A stretch of DNA of 64,000 bases from an uncultured Pseudoflavonifractor sp. (GTDB taxonomy: Bacteria; Bacillota; Clostridia; Oscillospirales; Oscillospiraceae). Positions 16,043 to 24,723 of the stretch are shown here, in pieces (the first letter of the stretch is position 1; the number at the start of each line of letters is the position of its first letter). The notes beneath the pieces are model-generated. The model did no database searches, was not told the DNA's origin, and was given only the letters and a program-made list of their open reading frames with translations. Location of the stretch: positions 1-64,000 of the forward strand of contig CAJFTA010000004.1 of assembly GCA_904419835.1 (NCBI GenBank). The letters run 5' to 3'. Made by a program: the position numbers and the translations under genes.

Positions 16043-16615
16043 ATGGCAAGTGCCGCAGCCCGAAGAAGACGCTATAACACGCCCCGCGCCAACTATGACA
16101 GCGTGGCCTACGCGCTGGATTATACCGGCACGGCGGACCGTCCCCTCCGGGGCGGAGAGCAGACCCAGGCCCGGCCCCTGGTCCGGCCCAGAGAGCGGGC
16201 GGCGGTGCGGCCCAAGGCCCGGGTGCGGGAGGCGGGCGCCGTCTCCATCTTCGCGGTGGTGGGCTTCCTGGCCGTGGGCGTGTTTGCTGTGCTGGTGCTG
16301 CTCAGCTCCATCCAGCTCACCACTCTGTCCGACGACATCGCCAGCCTGAAGAGCGACCTGGCCGAGCTGGAGGAGCAGGAGAGCTACCTGCGCACCCAGT
16401 ACGAGCTGGCCTTTGACCTGGCCAGCATTGAGAGCGCGGTGACGGCCGACGGCTCCATGGTCAAGCCCCAGGCGGGACAGGTTCTCTATCTGGACCTCTC
16501 CGAGCCCGACAGCGTGGTGCTGTTCAACGAGGAGGAGACGCCGGTGCAGGGCCTGAACGGCGCGCTCCAGGGCATCAAGGACATTCTGGGCAATGTGGTG
16601 GAATATTTCAAGTAA
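16043..16615 (+). CDS. ftsL: FtsL-like septum protein
   Basis: A 190-residue single-pass membrane protein. A long basic, low-complexity cytoplasmic tail (residues 1-65) precedes one TM helix (about 67-90, SIFAVVGFLAVGVFAVLVLL), then a heptad-like coiled coil (LTTLSDDIASLKSDLAELEEQE), then an extracytoplasmic tail. Position between rsmH and the PBP gene, plus TM-coiled coil architecture, point to FtsL, which with DivIC/FtsB and FtsQ activates the septal synthase. Sequence similarity in this family is low, so the name rests largely on context. The tail is longer than in most FtsL. Confidence 0.75.
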   Translation: MASAAARRRRYNTPRANYDSVAYALDYTGTADRPLRGGEQTQARPLVRPRERAAVRPKARVREAGAVSIFAVVGFLAVGVFAVLVLLSSIQLTTLSDDIASLKSDLAELEEQESYLRTQYELAFDLASIESAVTADGSMVKPQAGQVLYLDLSEPDSVVLFNEEETPVQGLNGALQGIKDILGNVVEYFK

Positions 16616-16684
16616 TCCACCCCATATAGTTTTGTAAGACCCGAAAAGAGAAAAAGGGTTGCACCCGCAGCCCATACAGAGAGA

Positions 16685-16812
16685 GGGCGTAAGAAAAATT
16701 AAATTTTTCTTACGCCCTCGATGTTTCAGGGCGGGACAGAGGCGGGGACTGAAGAGACAGAGCGGGGGGATAGTGTGAAAGGGGGGCGGAGCCCCCGCTT
16801 TCGCGTGGAATC
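16685..16812 (+). repeat. 128-bp direct repeat, copy A
   Basis: It starts with a perfect 33-nt palindrome (GGGCGTAAGAAAAATT and its mirror, 16685-16717) that can act as a terminator. It continues through a second small hairpin (GGGGGC/GCCCCC) to GCGTGGAATC. It differs from copy B (16875-17002) at two positions by my reading. The ftsL-ftsI gap (16616-17057) contains only these repeats and a GC-rich 62-bp spacer. Confidence 0.9.
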
Positions 16813-16874
16813 ACCCGCCCGCAGGCGACCGGCTGCCGCGGAGCAGAAGCCGGAACCGGGCCGCAGAGCGGCCC

Positions 16875-17002
16875 GGGCGTAAGAAAAATTAAATTTTTCT
16901 TACGCCCTCGATGTTTCGGGGCGGGACAGAGGCGGAGACTGAAGAGACAGAGCGGGGGGATAGTGTGAAAGGGGGGCGGAGCCCCCGCTTTCGCGTGGAA
17001 TC
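16875..17002 (+). repeat. 128-bp direct repeat, copy B
   Basis: The second copy of the block at 16685-16812, offset 190 bp. It has the same 33-nt palindrome (16875-16907) and substitutions A to G and G to A relative to copy A. It ends 55 nt before ftsI. With two palindromic hairpins in series, the gap probably reduces read-through from ftsL to ftsI. Confidence 0.9.
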
Positions 17003-17057
17003 CATCGGCTCATAGACAGAACCAGCCATCGCGTTTTACAGGCACAGAGGTGATCGT

Positions 17058-19439
17058 ATGATGAACGGCGAAAAGAGACAGAAGCAGCAACCGGACCGCA
17101 GGGGAAACCGCACCATCCTGGGGCGGACCGTCTTCCTGATGGTCTTCTTCGGCGCGGTGATTTTCATCCCGCTGCTGGTCCGGCTGTACAACCTCCAAAT
17201 CACCAACCATGAGTACTATCAGGAGCTGGCCATCGGCCAGCAGACCAGGGACGTGGCGGTGACGGCCAACCGGGGCACCATCTACGACAGCAAGGGCACC
17301 CCCCTGGCCCTGAGCTCCACGGCCTACGACATCATTGTCTCCCCCCGGGACCTGAACACCGTTCAGGAGAACTACCAGAAGAAGCTGGAGGCCTACCAGG
17401 CGGGCGAGAGCAAGGAGGCCCCCGGCCCCGAGCCCACCGACGAGGCGGTGGCCGCCGGCCTGGCGGAAATTCTGGGTATGGATAAGGACACCATTCTCCT
17501 CCGCCTTCAGAAGGACACCTCCTATGTGCGCCTGGCCGCCAAGGTGGAGCAGGACGTGAACGAGCAGGTCATGGCCTTCAAGCTGGAGTACAGCCTGTCC
17601 AACGCCCTCTACTCCACCCCAACCTCCAAGCGGTACTACCCCCACTCCAGCCTGGCCGCCCAGGTCATCGGCTTTGTCAACGCGGAGAATGAGGGCGCCT
17701 ACGGCATGGAGGCCTACTACAACAGCGTGCTCTCCGGCGAGACCGGCCGGGTGGTGACCGCCAAGAACGGAAACGGCACCGAGATGCTCTCCCGCTATGA
17801 GAACTACTACGACGCCACCGACGGCAACAACCTGAACCTGACCATTGACGCCACCATCCAGTACTACTGCGAGCGGGCCCTGGAGAAGGGCATCGAGATG
17901 TACGACGTGCAGAACGGAGGCTTTGCCATCGCCATGGACCCCAAGACCGGGGCCATCCTGGCCTGGGCCAACTCCCCCACCTACGACCTGAACAACCCCA
18001 GCACGGTCACCGACCCGGACACCCTGGCCGAGCTGGAGACCCTGAAGGCCACCTACGGCGAGGACAGCGACGAGTACAAGGAGGCCCTGGGCAACGCCCA
18101 GCTGCTCCAGTGGCGCAACAAGGCCATCAATGACACCTACGAGCCCGGATCCACCTTCAAATCCATGGTCCTGGCCGCCGCCCTGGAGGAGGGGGTGGTC
18201 AGCGAGAGCGACACCTTCGAGTGCACCGGCTCGGTGGTCATCGCCGGCAGCACCATCCGCTGCTCCGACCGAAAGGGCCACGGCACCCAGACCCTGGCCA
18301 AGGCGGTGGCCAACTCCTGCAACCCGGCCTTTATCGCCATCGGCCAGCGGCTGGGCGCGGAGCGGTTCTATGACTACCTGGAGGACTTCGGCTTCCTGGA
18401 GACCACGGGCATTGACATGCAGGGCGAGGCCGGCAGTACAGTGTGGACCCGGGACTTCTTCACCGGCCCCTACGGCGAGGCCTCCCTGGCCACCGCCTCC
18501 TTCGGACAGCGCTTCAACGTGACTCCCATCCAGCTCATTACCGCCGCCTCCGCCGTCATCAACGGCGGCCACCTGATGCAGCCCTATGTGCTGGAGTCCA
18601 TCACCGACGCCGACGGCAACGTGCTCCAGAGCACCGAGCCTACCGAGCGCCGCCAGGTGATCAGCGAGGCCACCAGCGAGAAGTGCCGCACCATCCTGGA
18701 GGGCGTGGTCAACGGAGGCACCGGCAAGAACGCCTACCAGGCGGGCTACCGCATCGGCGGCAAGACCGGCTCCTCCGAGACCCTGGAGGACGACCACACC
18801 ATCGTCTCCTTCCTGGGCTTCGCCCCCGCGGACGACCCCCAGGTGGTGATCCTCATCGCCTTCGACAATCCCAAGCCCGTCTCCCCCGGCAGCAACTACA
18901 CCGCCGGCGGCTACTACATCAGCGGCGGCGTCATGGGCGCCACCCGGGCCGGCGAGCTGCTGGCCGACATCCTGGACTACATGGGCGTGGAGAAGCAGTA
19001 CACCGCCGAGGAGCTCTCGGGCGCCGACGTGCTGACGCCCAGCGTCACCGGCCTGTCCCTGGCCGACGCCCAGGCCAAGGCGGAGGCCGCCGGGCTTACG
19101 GTGCGCACCGTGGGCGACGGCGAGACCGTCACCGACCAGATCCCCATCCAGGGCGCGTCCATCCCCGGCGGCAGCGAGATGGTGCTCTACATGGGCGAGG
19201 CCAAGCCCACCGACCAGGTGGAGGTGCCCGACCTGTCGGGCCAGTCCCCCGAGACGGTGCGCCAGACCCTCAGCAGCCTGGGTCTCTACATGAAGGCCAC
19301 GGGCGTGTCCGACTACTATACCTCCAGCACCATTGCCGCGGGGCAGTCCATCGCCGCCGGGACCATGGTGGACCGGGGCACCGTGGTGGAGGTCCAGTTC
19401 ATGGACAACACCGCCACCACTGCCGGCGCGGGCTTCTGA
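17058..19439 (+). CDS. ftsI: Septal penicillin-binding protein (FtsI/SpoVD class B transpeptidase with PASTA domains)
   Basis: A 793-residue class B PBP that crosslinks peptidoglycan at the septum, or spore cortex if SpoVD. An N-terminal TM helix (about residues 23-44) precedes the dimerisation domain with RGTIYDSKGTPLA, then the transpeptidase. Catalytic motifs are S365-T-F-K368, S420-C-N422 and K569-T-G. Two PASTA domains end it (about 655-715 and 718-790). The ATGs at 17058 and 17061 are both near GAGGTGATC. It partners FtsW and FtsL in the cluster. FtsI and SpoVD cannot be told apart here. Confidence 0.93.
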   Translation: MMNGEKRQKQQPDRRGNRTILGRTVFLMVFFGAVIFIPLLVRLYNLQITNHEYYQELAIGQQTRDVAVTANRGTIYDSKGTPLALSSTAYDIIVSPRDLNTVQENYQKKLEAYQAGESKEAPGPEPTDEAVAAGLAEILGMDKDTILLRLQKDTSYVRLAAKVEQDVNEQVMAFKLEYSLSNALYSTPTSKRYYPHSSLAAQVIGFVNAENEGAYGMEAYYNSVLSGETGRVVTAKNGNGTEMLSRYENYYDATDGNNLNLTIDATIQYYCERALEKGIEMYDVQNGGFAIAMDPKTGAILAWANSPTYDLNNPSTVTDPDTLAELETLKATYGEDSDEYKEALGNAQLLQWRNKAINDTYEPGSTFKSMVLAAALEEGVVSESDTFECTGSVVIAGSTIRCSDRKGHGTQTLAKAVANSCNPAFIAIGQRLGAERFYDYLEDFGFLETTGIDMQGEAGSTVWTRDFFTGPYGEASLATASFGQRFNVTPIQLITAASAVINGGHLMQPYVLESITDADGNVLQSTEPTERRQVISEATSEKCRTILEGVVNGGTGKNAYQAGYRIGGKTGSSETLEDDHTIVSFLGFAPADDPQVVILIAFDNPKPVSPGSNYTAGGYYISGGVMGATRAGELLADILDYMGVEKQYTAEELSGADVLTPSVTGLSLADAQAKAEAAGLTVRTVGDGETVTDQIPIQGASIPGGSEMVLYMGEAKPTDQVEVPDLSGQSPETVRQTLSSLGLYMKATGVSDYYTSSTIAAGQSIAAGTMVDRGTVVEVQFMDNTATTAGAGF

Positions 19440-19465
19440 GCCGTCCGGCAGGCCAGAAAAGCAGC

Positions 19466-19497
19466 GGCCCGGCCCGGGAAACGCCCCGGGCCGGGCC
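19466..19497. terminator. GC-rich hairpin between ftsI and murE
   Basis: A 13-bp stem, GGCCCGGCCCGGG / CCCGGGCCGGGCC, with a 6-nt loop. No T-run follows, so it is at most a partial terminator or an RNA-processing/stability element. Confidence 0.5.
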
Positions 19498-19542
19498 GGA
19501 GCGGCTATTCTTCCATTCCAACACAGCGTGAGGGGTGACAGC

Positions 19543-21003
19543 ATGAGACTGAAGGCGCTTTTGTCCGGCGTGGCCCTTCTTGGGGGCTCCGCGGACGAGG
19601 ATGTGGAAATTTCAGGAATCAGCTATGACACCCGCACCATCCGGCCGGGGGAGCTCTTCGTGGCCCTCACCGGCTACAAGACCGACGGACACCGCTTCCT
19701 GCGTGAGGCGGTGGAGAAGGGGGCTGCGGCGGTTATCTGCCGCAGGGCTCCCGATGAGCCCGGGCCCTGGCTCGTGGCCGCGGACACCCGGGCGGCCCTG
19801 GCCGCCGTGTCCGCCAACTGGTTCGGCCGTCCGGCCGACGCCCTGACCGTCATCGGCGTCACCGGCACCAACGGCAAGACCACCACCACCTATCTGCTCA
19901 AGGCCATGCTGGAGGGTGTGCTGGGGGTAAAGGTAGGGCTTATGGGCACCAACCAGAACATGATCGGGGCGGAGGTTCTCCCCGCCCACCGCACCACCCC
20001 GGAGTCCTGGGAGGTGCAGAAGCTGCTGCGGGACATGGCGGACAGCGGCTGCACCCATGTGGTGATGGAGGTGTCCTCCCACGCCCTGGCCCTCCGCCGG
20101 GTGGACGGCATCCGGTTCAAGGCAGGCATCTTTACCAACCTGACCCGGGACCACCTGGATTTCCACGGCACCATGGAGGAGTACCGGCGGGTGAAGGGGC
20201 TTCTCTTCCGGCAGACGGATACGGCGGTGCTCAATCTGGACGACGAGGCCGGGCGGTACTACGCCGCCGCCGTCGCCTGTCCGGCGGTGACCTACTCGGA
20301 GAACAAGGACGAGGCAGATGTGACCGCCAAGAACATCCGCCTGTTCCCCGACCGGGTGGAGTTCGAGGCCCTGACCACCGGGGCCATCGCCCGGGTGAAG
20401 CTGCCCATCCCCGGCGGCTTCACCATCTACAACGCCCTGGGGGTCATCGCCTGCGGCCTGGCCCTGGGGCTGCCCCTGCCGGAGGTGTGCGCCTCTCTGG
20501 CGGAGGCCAGAGGGGTCAAGGGCCGCATCGAGGTGGTGCCCACCCCCGCGGACTACACGGTCATCATCGACTACGCCCACACTCCGGACGCCCTGGAGAA
20601 CATCCTCACCACCGTCCGGGACTTCACCCCGGGCCGGGTCATCTGCCTGTTCGGCTGCGGCGGAGACCGGGACCGGACCAAGCGGCCCGTCATGGGGGCC
20701 GTCGCGGCGGAGCTGGCCGACCTGGTGGTGCTCACCTCCGACAACCCCCGCACCGAGGACCCGGAGGCCATCCTGGCCGACATCCAGGCGGGCATGGAGG
20801 GGAGCGATACCCCCTGCCTGGTGGTGCCCCACCGGCGGGAGGCCATCCGCCGGGCCCTGGACGAGGCCCGGTCCGGCGACACGGTGGTGCTGGCGGGAAA
20901 GGGCCATGAGACCTATCAGGAGATTGGAACCCGCCGCCGCCACCTGGACGAGCGGGAGGAGGTGGCAGCCTATTTTGGCGGCCATCCCGGGAGCCGTCCA
21001 TGA
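19543..21003 (+). CDS. murE: UDP-MurNAc-tripeptide synthetase (meso-DAP type)
   Basis: A 486-residue Mur ligase that adds meso-diaminopimelate to UDP-MurNAc-L-Ala-D-Glu with ATP. The P-loop is GTNGKTTTT (residues 108-116), the carbamylated-lysine region is LTRDHLDFHGTMEEY, and DNPR (400-403) is the signature that selects meso-DAP rather than lysine. Start: the ATG at 19543 with GAGGGG about 8 nt upstream; the frame is open to 19333 but that part overlaps ftsI. MurF, which normally follows, is absent; mraY comes next. Confidence 0.95.
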   Translation: MRLKALLSGVALLGGSADEDVEISGISYDTRTIRPGELFVALTGYKTDGHRFLREAVEKGAAAVICRRAPDEPGPWLVAADTRAALAAVSANWFGRPADALTVIGVTGTNGKTTTTYLLKAMLEGVLGVKVGLMGTNQNMIGAEVLPAHRTTPESWEVQKLLRDMADSGCTHVVMEVSSHALALRRVDGIRFKAGIFTNLTRDHLDFHGTMEEYRRVKGLLFRQTDTAVLNLDDEAGRYYAAAVACPAVTYSENKDEADVTAKNIRLFPDRVEFEALTTGAIARVKLPIPGGFTIYNALGVIACGLALGLPLPEVCASLAEARGVKGRIEVVPTPADYTVIIDYAHTPDALENILTTVRDFTPGRVICLFGCGGDRDRTKRPVMGAVAAELADLVVLTSDNPRTEDPEAILADIQAGMEGSDTPCLVVPHRREAIRRALDEARSGDTVVLAGKGHETYQEIGTRRRHLDEREEVAAYFGGHPGSRP

Positions 21004-21036
21004 AAAGAGAAAAACAGGGAGAAAGTTTGTTGCTTT

Positions 21037-21066
21037 TTGAGTGGAAAAGACCGGGGCAGTTATGAT
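21037..21066 (+). promoter_or_regulatory. Possible internal promoter before mraY
   Basis: TTGAGT, 18-nt spacer, TATGAT in the AT-rich 134-bp gap after murE. It would give mraY-ftsW-murG extra expression. Confidence 0.45.
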
Positions 21067-21137
21067 AAAATATCATTTTATGAAAACGGACCGGAGAAGC
21101 CCGGTGTGTGCGGGCGGAGGTTTGGGAGGTTCAAAAG

Positions 21138-22124
21138 ATGAGATATGTAGTAAGCTTCCTGGTGGCCTTTGTGGTGGCCTTCCTGGCGGGTAAAGTGCTG
21201 ATTCCCCTGCTGCGCCGCCTGAAGGCCGGGCAGGGCGTGAAGGAGTACGGCCCGGCCTGGCACAACTCCAAGCAGAACACCCCCACCATGGGCGGCCTGA
21301 CCTTTATTGTGGGCATTACTGCGGCGGTGCTCACCGTGGGGGGACAGGACATTGCCGCCGGGGCCTTCGGCGCCCTGTTCGTGCTGGCGTTCGCCCTGGT
21401 ATTCGGCGCCATCGGCTTTTTCGATGACTTCATGAAGGTGAAATACCACCACGGCGACGGCCTGTCCGCCGGAATGAAATTCCTGCTCCAGCTGGCGGCC
21501 GCCATTGTGTACACCCTGCTGCTGCGCCGCTTCGGCTACCTGAGCTTTGACCTGTACATCCCCTTCGTCAATCTGACCATCGACCTGCCCGAGTGGCTGT
21601 ACATGGTCTTTGCCGCCTTTGTCATGGTGGGCACGGTCAACGCCGTCAACCTGACCGACGGCATTGACGGCCTGGCCACCGGCGTGACCATGCCCGTGTC
21701 CCTGTTCTTCCTGGCGGTGTCCGTCCTGTGGGGCGCCACGGAGCTGAGCGTGTTCTCCGCCGCCCTGTTCGGCGGCCTGTGCGCCTTCCTGATCTATAAC
21801 TTTCACCCCGCCAAGGTGTTTATGGGGGATACCGGATCCCTGTTCCTGGGCGGCGTGGTGTGCGGCCTGGCCTTCGCGCTGGATATCCCCCTGCTGCTGA
21901 TTCTGGTGGGCATCATCTACATCGCCGAGACCCTGTCCGACATCATCCAGGTGACCTACTTCAAGCTGACCCACGGCAAGCGGATCTTCCGCATGGCGCC
22001 CCTGCACCACCACCTGGAGCTGGGGGGCTGGAGCGAGGTGAAGCTCTTCACCGTCTTTACCCTGATTACGCTGGCAGCCTGCCTGCTGGCATACTTCGGC
22101 CTTATCAACCGCTATCCGTTCTGA
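21138..22124 (+). CDS. mraY: Phospho-MurNAc-pentapeptide transferase
   Basis: A 328-residue, roughly ten-helix enzyme that links UDP-MurNAc-pentapeptide to undecaprenyl phosphate, forming lipid I. Visible motifs: the first cytoplasmic loop NTPTMGGL, GFFDDFMKV with the catalytic acidic pair, NLTDGIDGLATG, FMGDTGSL, and the loop MAPLHHHLELGGWSE. The ATG at 21138 follows GGGAGG by 8 nt; a frame extending to 21108 has no such signal. MurD, which often follows mraY in Firmicutes, is missing here. Confidence 0.95.
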   Translation: MRYVVSFLVAFVVAFLAGKVLIPLLRRLKAGQGVKEYGPAWHNSKQNTPTMGGLTFIVGITAAVLTVGGQDIAAGAFGALFVLAFALVFGAIGFFDDFMKVKYHHGDGLSAGMKFLLQLAAAIVYTLLLRRFGYLSFDLYIPFVNLTIDLPEWLYMVFAAFVMVGTVNAVNLTDGIDGLATGVTMPVSLFFLAVSVLWGATELSVFSAALFGGLCAFLIYNFHPAKVFMGDTGSLFLGGVVCGLAFALDIPLLLILVGIIYIAETLSDIIQVTYFKLTHGKRIFRMAPLHHHLELGGWSEVKLFTVFTLITLAACLLAYFGLINRYPF

Positions 22125-22154
22125 GTCTGACAGAGCGGGAGAAACCTTTGGGAG

Positions 22155-23384
22155 GTGACCGTCACGGCGCGGAAAATGAAGCGGGATCTCACCGTGGAGG
22201 AGCAGCTGGCACGGGGGCCCATGGACCTGCCCTTTCTGATGCTGACGCTGATGCTCACGGGAATCGGGCTGGTGATGGTGTTCTCCGCCTCCTACGCCAC
22301 GGCCTATTACGACGGCGTGGTGGCCAAGCACGACCCCACCTATTACTTTGTCCGCCAGGCCCTGTTCGGCGTGATTGGCATTGTGGCCCTGTATCTGGTC
22401 AGCAGGCTCAACTACCAGCACTACCGCTGGCTGGCGGTCTTTGCCCTGATGGCGGCCTTCCTGTGCCTCATCCTGGTGTTTACCCCCCTGGGCTTCGGCA
22501 AGGAGACCACCGGCGCCCAGCGCTGGATCCGGGTGCCCGGCCTGGGCAGCTTCCAGCCCTCCGAGGTGGCGAAGCTGGGCGTCATCCTCTACTTTTCCTC
22601 CCGATTGTCCAAACGGGGCACGGAGAAGCGAAAAAAGTACGACACCCGCAAGCCCTCCGGCCGCCTGCTGGAGCTGCTGGACCGGATCGGTTTTATCGAA
22701 CTGGTACCCTATGTGCTCATTCTGGGCGCGGTGGCGCTGCTCATGCTCATGGAGCCCCACATGTCGGGCACCATCCTCATCCTGGTGGGCGGCGCGGCTG
22801 TCCTCTTTGCCGGCGGCATCAAGCTGGGCTGGTTCGTGGCCGGCGGCGCGGCGGTGGCCGCGGGGCTGTGGTTCATCATGACCCAGACCAGCTACATGGC
22901 CGCCCGCCTGGCCATCTGGCAGGACCCCTGGAGCGACCCCCTCAACGGCGGCTACCAGACCATCCAGTCTCTATATGCCATCGGCTCCGGCGGACTGCTG
23001 GGGGTTGGCCTGGGCGACTCCAGGCAGAAGTTCAACTACCTCCCAGAGCCGGAGAACGACTACGTGTTCTCCATCGTCTGCGAGGAGCTGGGCTATATCG
23101 GCGCGGCCATTATCATTATTCTCTTCGCCCTGCTGGTCATCCGGGGCTACTGGATTGCCCTCCACGCCCGGGACCGGTTCGGCGCGCTGCTGGTGGTGGG
23201 CATCACCACCCTGGTGGCGGTGCAGGTGTTTCTGAACATCGCCGTGGTCACCAACCTGATCCCCCCCACCGGCATCTCCCTGCCCTTCTTCAGCTACGGC
23301 GGCACGGCGTTGGTCATTCAATTGGTGGAAATGGGAATTGTATTATCCGTGTCAAGACAGATACCGGCCCCAAGACAGGGCTGA
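22155..23384 (+). CDS. ftsW: FtsW/RodA/SpoVE-family peptidoglycan polymerase
   Basis: A 409-residue SEDS protein with about ten TM helices that polymerises lipid II at the septum with its class B PBP partner (ftsI here). Signatures: GLVMVFSASYA, GAQRWIRVPGLGSFQPSEVAKLG, QKFNYLPEPENDYVFSIVCEELG with the essential Asp region, and the C-terminal PPTGISLPFFSYGGTAL. Start: the GTG at 22155 overlaps a GGGAGG; the ATG at 22176 (MKRDLTVEEQ) is the alternative but sits rather far from it. Gene order mraY-ftsW-murG is canonical, apart from the missing murD. Confidence 0.93.
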   Translation: MTVTARKMKRDLTVEEQLARGPMDLPFLMLTLMLTGIGLVMVFSASYATAYYDGVVAKHDPTYYFVRQALFGVIGIVALYLVSRLNYQHYRWLAVFALMAAFLCLILVFTPLGFGKETTGAQRWIRVPGLGSFQPSEVAKLGVILYFSSRLSKRGTEKRKKYDTRKPSGRLLELLDRIGFIELVPYVLILGAVALLMLMEPHMSGTILILVGGAAVLFAGGIKLGWFVAGGAAVAAGLWFIMTQTSYMAARLAIWQDPWSDPLNGGYQTIQSLYAIGSGGLLGVGLGDSRQKFNYLPEPENDYVFSIVCEELGYIGAAIIIILFALLVIRGYWIALHARDRFGALLVVGITTLVAVQVFLNIAVVTNLIPPTGISLPFFSYGGTALVIQLVEMGIVLSVSRQIPAPRQG

Positions 23385-23420
23385 TACGTTACAGGATGAG
23401 AGGTTTGGAGTGAGGTATTG

Positions 23421-24595
23421 ATGAACATTCTCTTCACCTGCGGCGGAACCGCGGGGCATATCAATCCGGCGGTGGCGCTGGCCCGGCTCTTTCAGGAGCG
23501 CCAGCCCGGCTGCCGCATCCTCTTCGTGGGGGCGGACGGGGGCATGGAGACCCGCCTGGTGCCCAAGGAGGGGTATGACATCCGCACGGTGACCATCACC
23601 AATTTCCAGCGCTCCCTGACCCCGGCGGCGGTGGGGCACAATCTGAAGACCCTGTTCAACATGGGCCGCTCCCGGAAGCAGGCCGACGCCATCCTGGACG
23701 ACTTCAAGCCCGACCTGGTGGTGGGAACCGGCGGCTACGCCTCCTACCCGGTGGTGAACGCCGCCGCAAAGCGAAAGATTCCCACGGCGGTCCACGAGTC
23801 CAACGCCGTCCCCGGCCTGACCACCAAGGCCCTGTCCAAGGTGGTGGACGTGGTGATGGTGGGCTTTGAGGAGAGCCGCAGCCACTACGCAGCCACTACG
23901 ACAACCCGGAGAAGGTGGTGGTGACGGGCACCCCCGTCCGGGGCGACTTCTTCCGGTACACCCGGAAGGAGGCCCGGGAAAAGCTGGGCATTGCCGACGA
24001 CCGGCCCCTGCTGCTCTCCTTCTTCGGCTCCCTGGGCGCGGCGGTGATGAACGACCATATGACCGCCATCCTCTCCCGGGAGGTGCGCATGGGCGCGCCC
24101 TTCCGCCATATCCACGGCGCGGGCCGGGACTACGCCGGCATGTGCGCCCAGCTGGAGCAGGAGGGGCTGACGGTGTCCGGCGACTGCGTGAAGCTGGCGG
24201 CCGGCGCTGAGGACACCGGCGTGGAGCTGCGGGAGTATATCTACGACATGCCGCTGATTATGGCGGCCGCCGACCTGGTGGTCTGCCGGGCGGGAGCCTC
24301 CACCATCTCGGAGATCACCGCCATTGCCAAGCCGGCGGTGCTGGTGCCGTCCCCCAACGTGGTGGCCGACCACCAGACCAAAAACGCCCGGGTGCTCTCC
24401 GACCGGGGGGCGGCTCTGCTGGTGAGCGAGCAGGAGTGCGACGGCAAGACCGACGCCCTCTTTAATACCATCGCCGATCTGCTGAACCATCCCGAAAAGC
24501 GGGAGAATATGGCCAAGGCCCTGCGGGAGATGGCCATCCCCGACGCCAGCGAGCACATCTACCAGACCCTGGTGGGCCTGCTGAAGGGAAAATAA
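23421..24595 (+). pseudogene. murG: UDP-GlcNAc:lipid-I GlcNAc-transferase, frame disrupted by an 11-bp duplication
   Basis: MurG adds GlcNAc to lipid I to make lipid II, an essential step. The N-terminal half (23421-about 23889) has FTCGGTAGHINPAVALA, VVGTGGYASYP and HESNAVPGLT, then runs out of frame to a stop at 23924. The C-terminal half continues in another frame from about 23900 to 24595, with VTGTPVRGDFF, SFFGSLGAAVMN, CRAGASTISE and VADHQTKNA. Between them GCAGCCACTAC is present twice in tandem (23878-23899). Removing one copy joins the halves as SRSHYDNPEKVVVTG, giving a normal protein of about 387 residues. The rest looks intact, so the lesion is recent or an artefact. The RBS GAGGT is just before the ATG; the TTG at 23418 is less likely. 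Confidence 0.88.
23878..23899 (+). repeat. murG: 11-bp tandem duplication inside murG
   Basis: GCAGCCACTAC occurs at 23878-23888 and again at 23889-23899 with no mismatch. Because 11 is not divisible by three, it shifts the reading frame. One unit encodes in-frame sequence; the second is the excess. Confidence 0.95.
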
Positions 24596-24723
24596 GAGAA
24601 AAAGAAGCCGTTCTTCCCCTGTTCCGCCACCCTTTGCCCGGTTTGCCCCGGGAACGCCCCTGTGAACCCCCGCATAGTATGGCCTGAGTGAAAACAAGAC
24701 CAACTTTGCGGAGGACGGAGGAT

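Noticed and set aside
17010..19544. Open frame of about 840 codons opposite ftsI
   Set aside because: Same reason: the sense strand has all PBP catalytic motifs and the antisense product is low-complexity.
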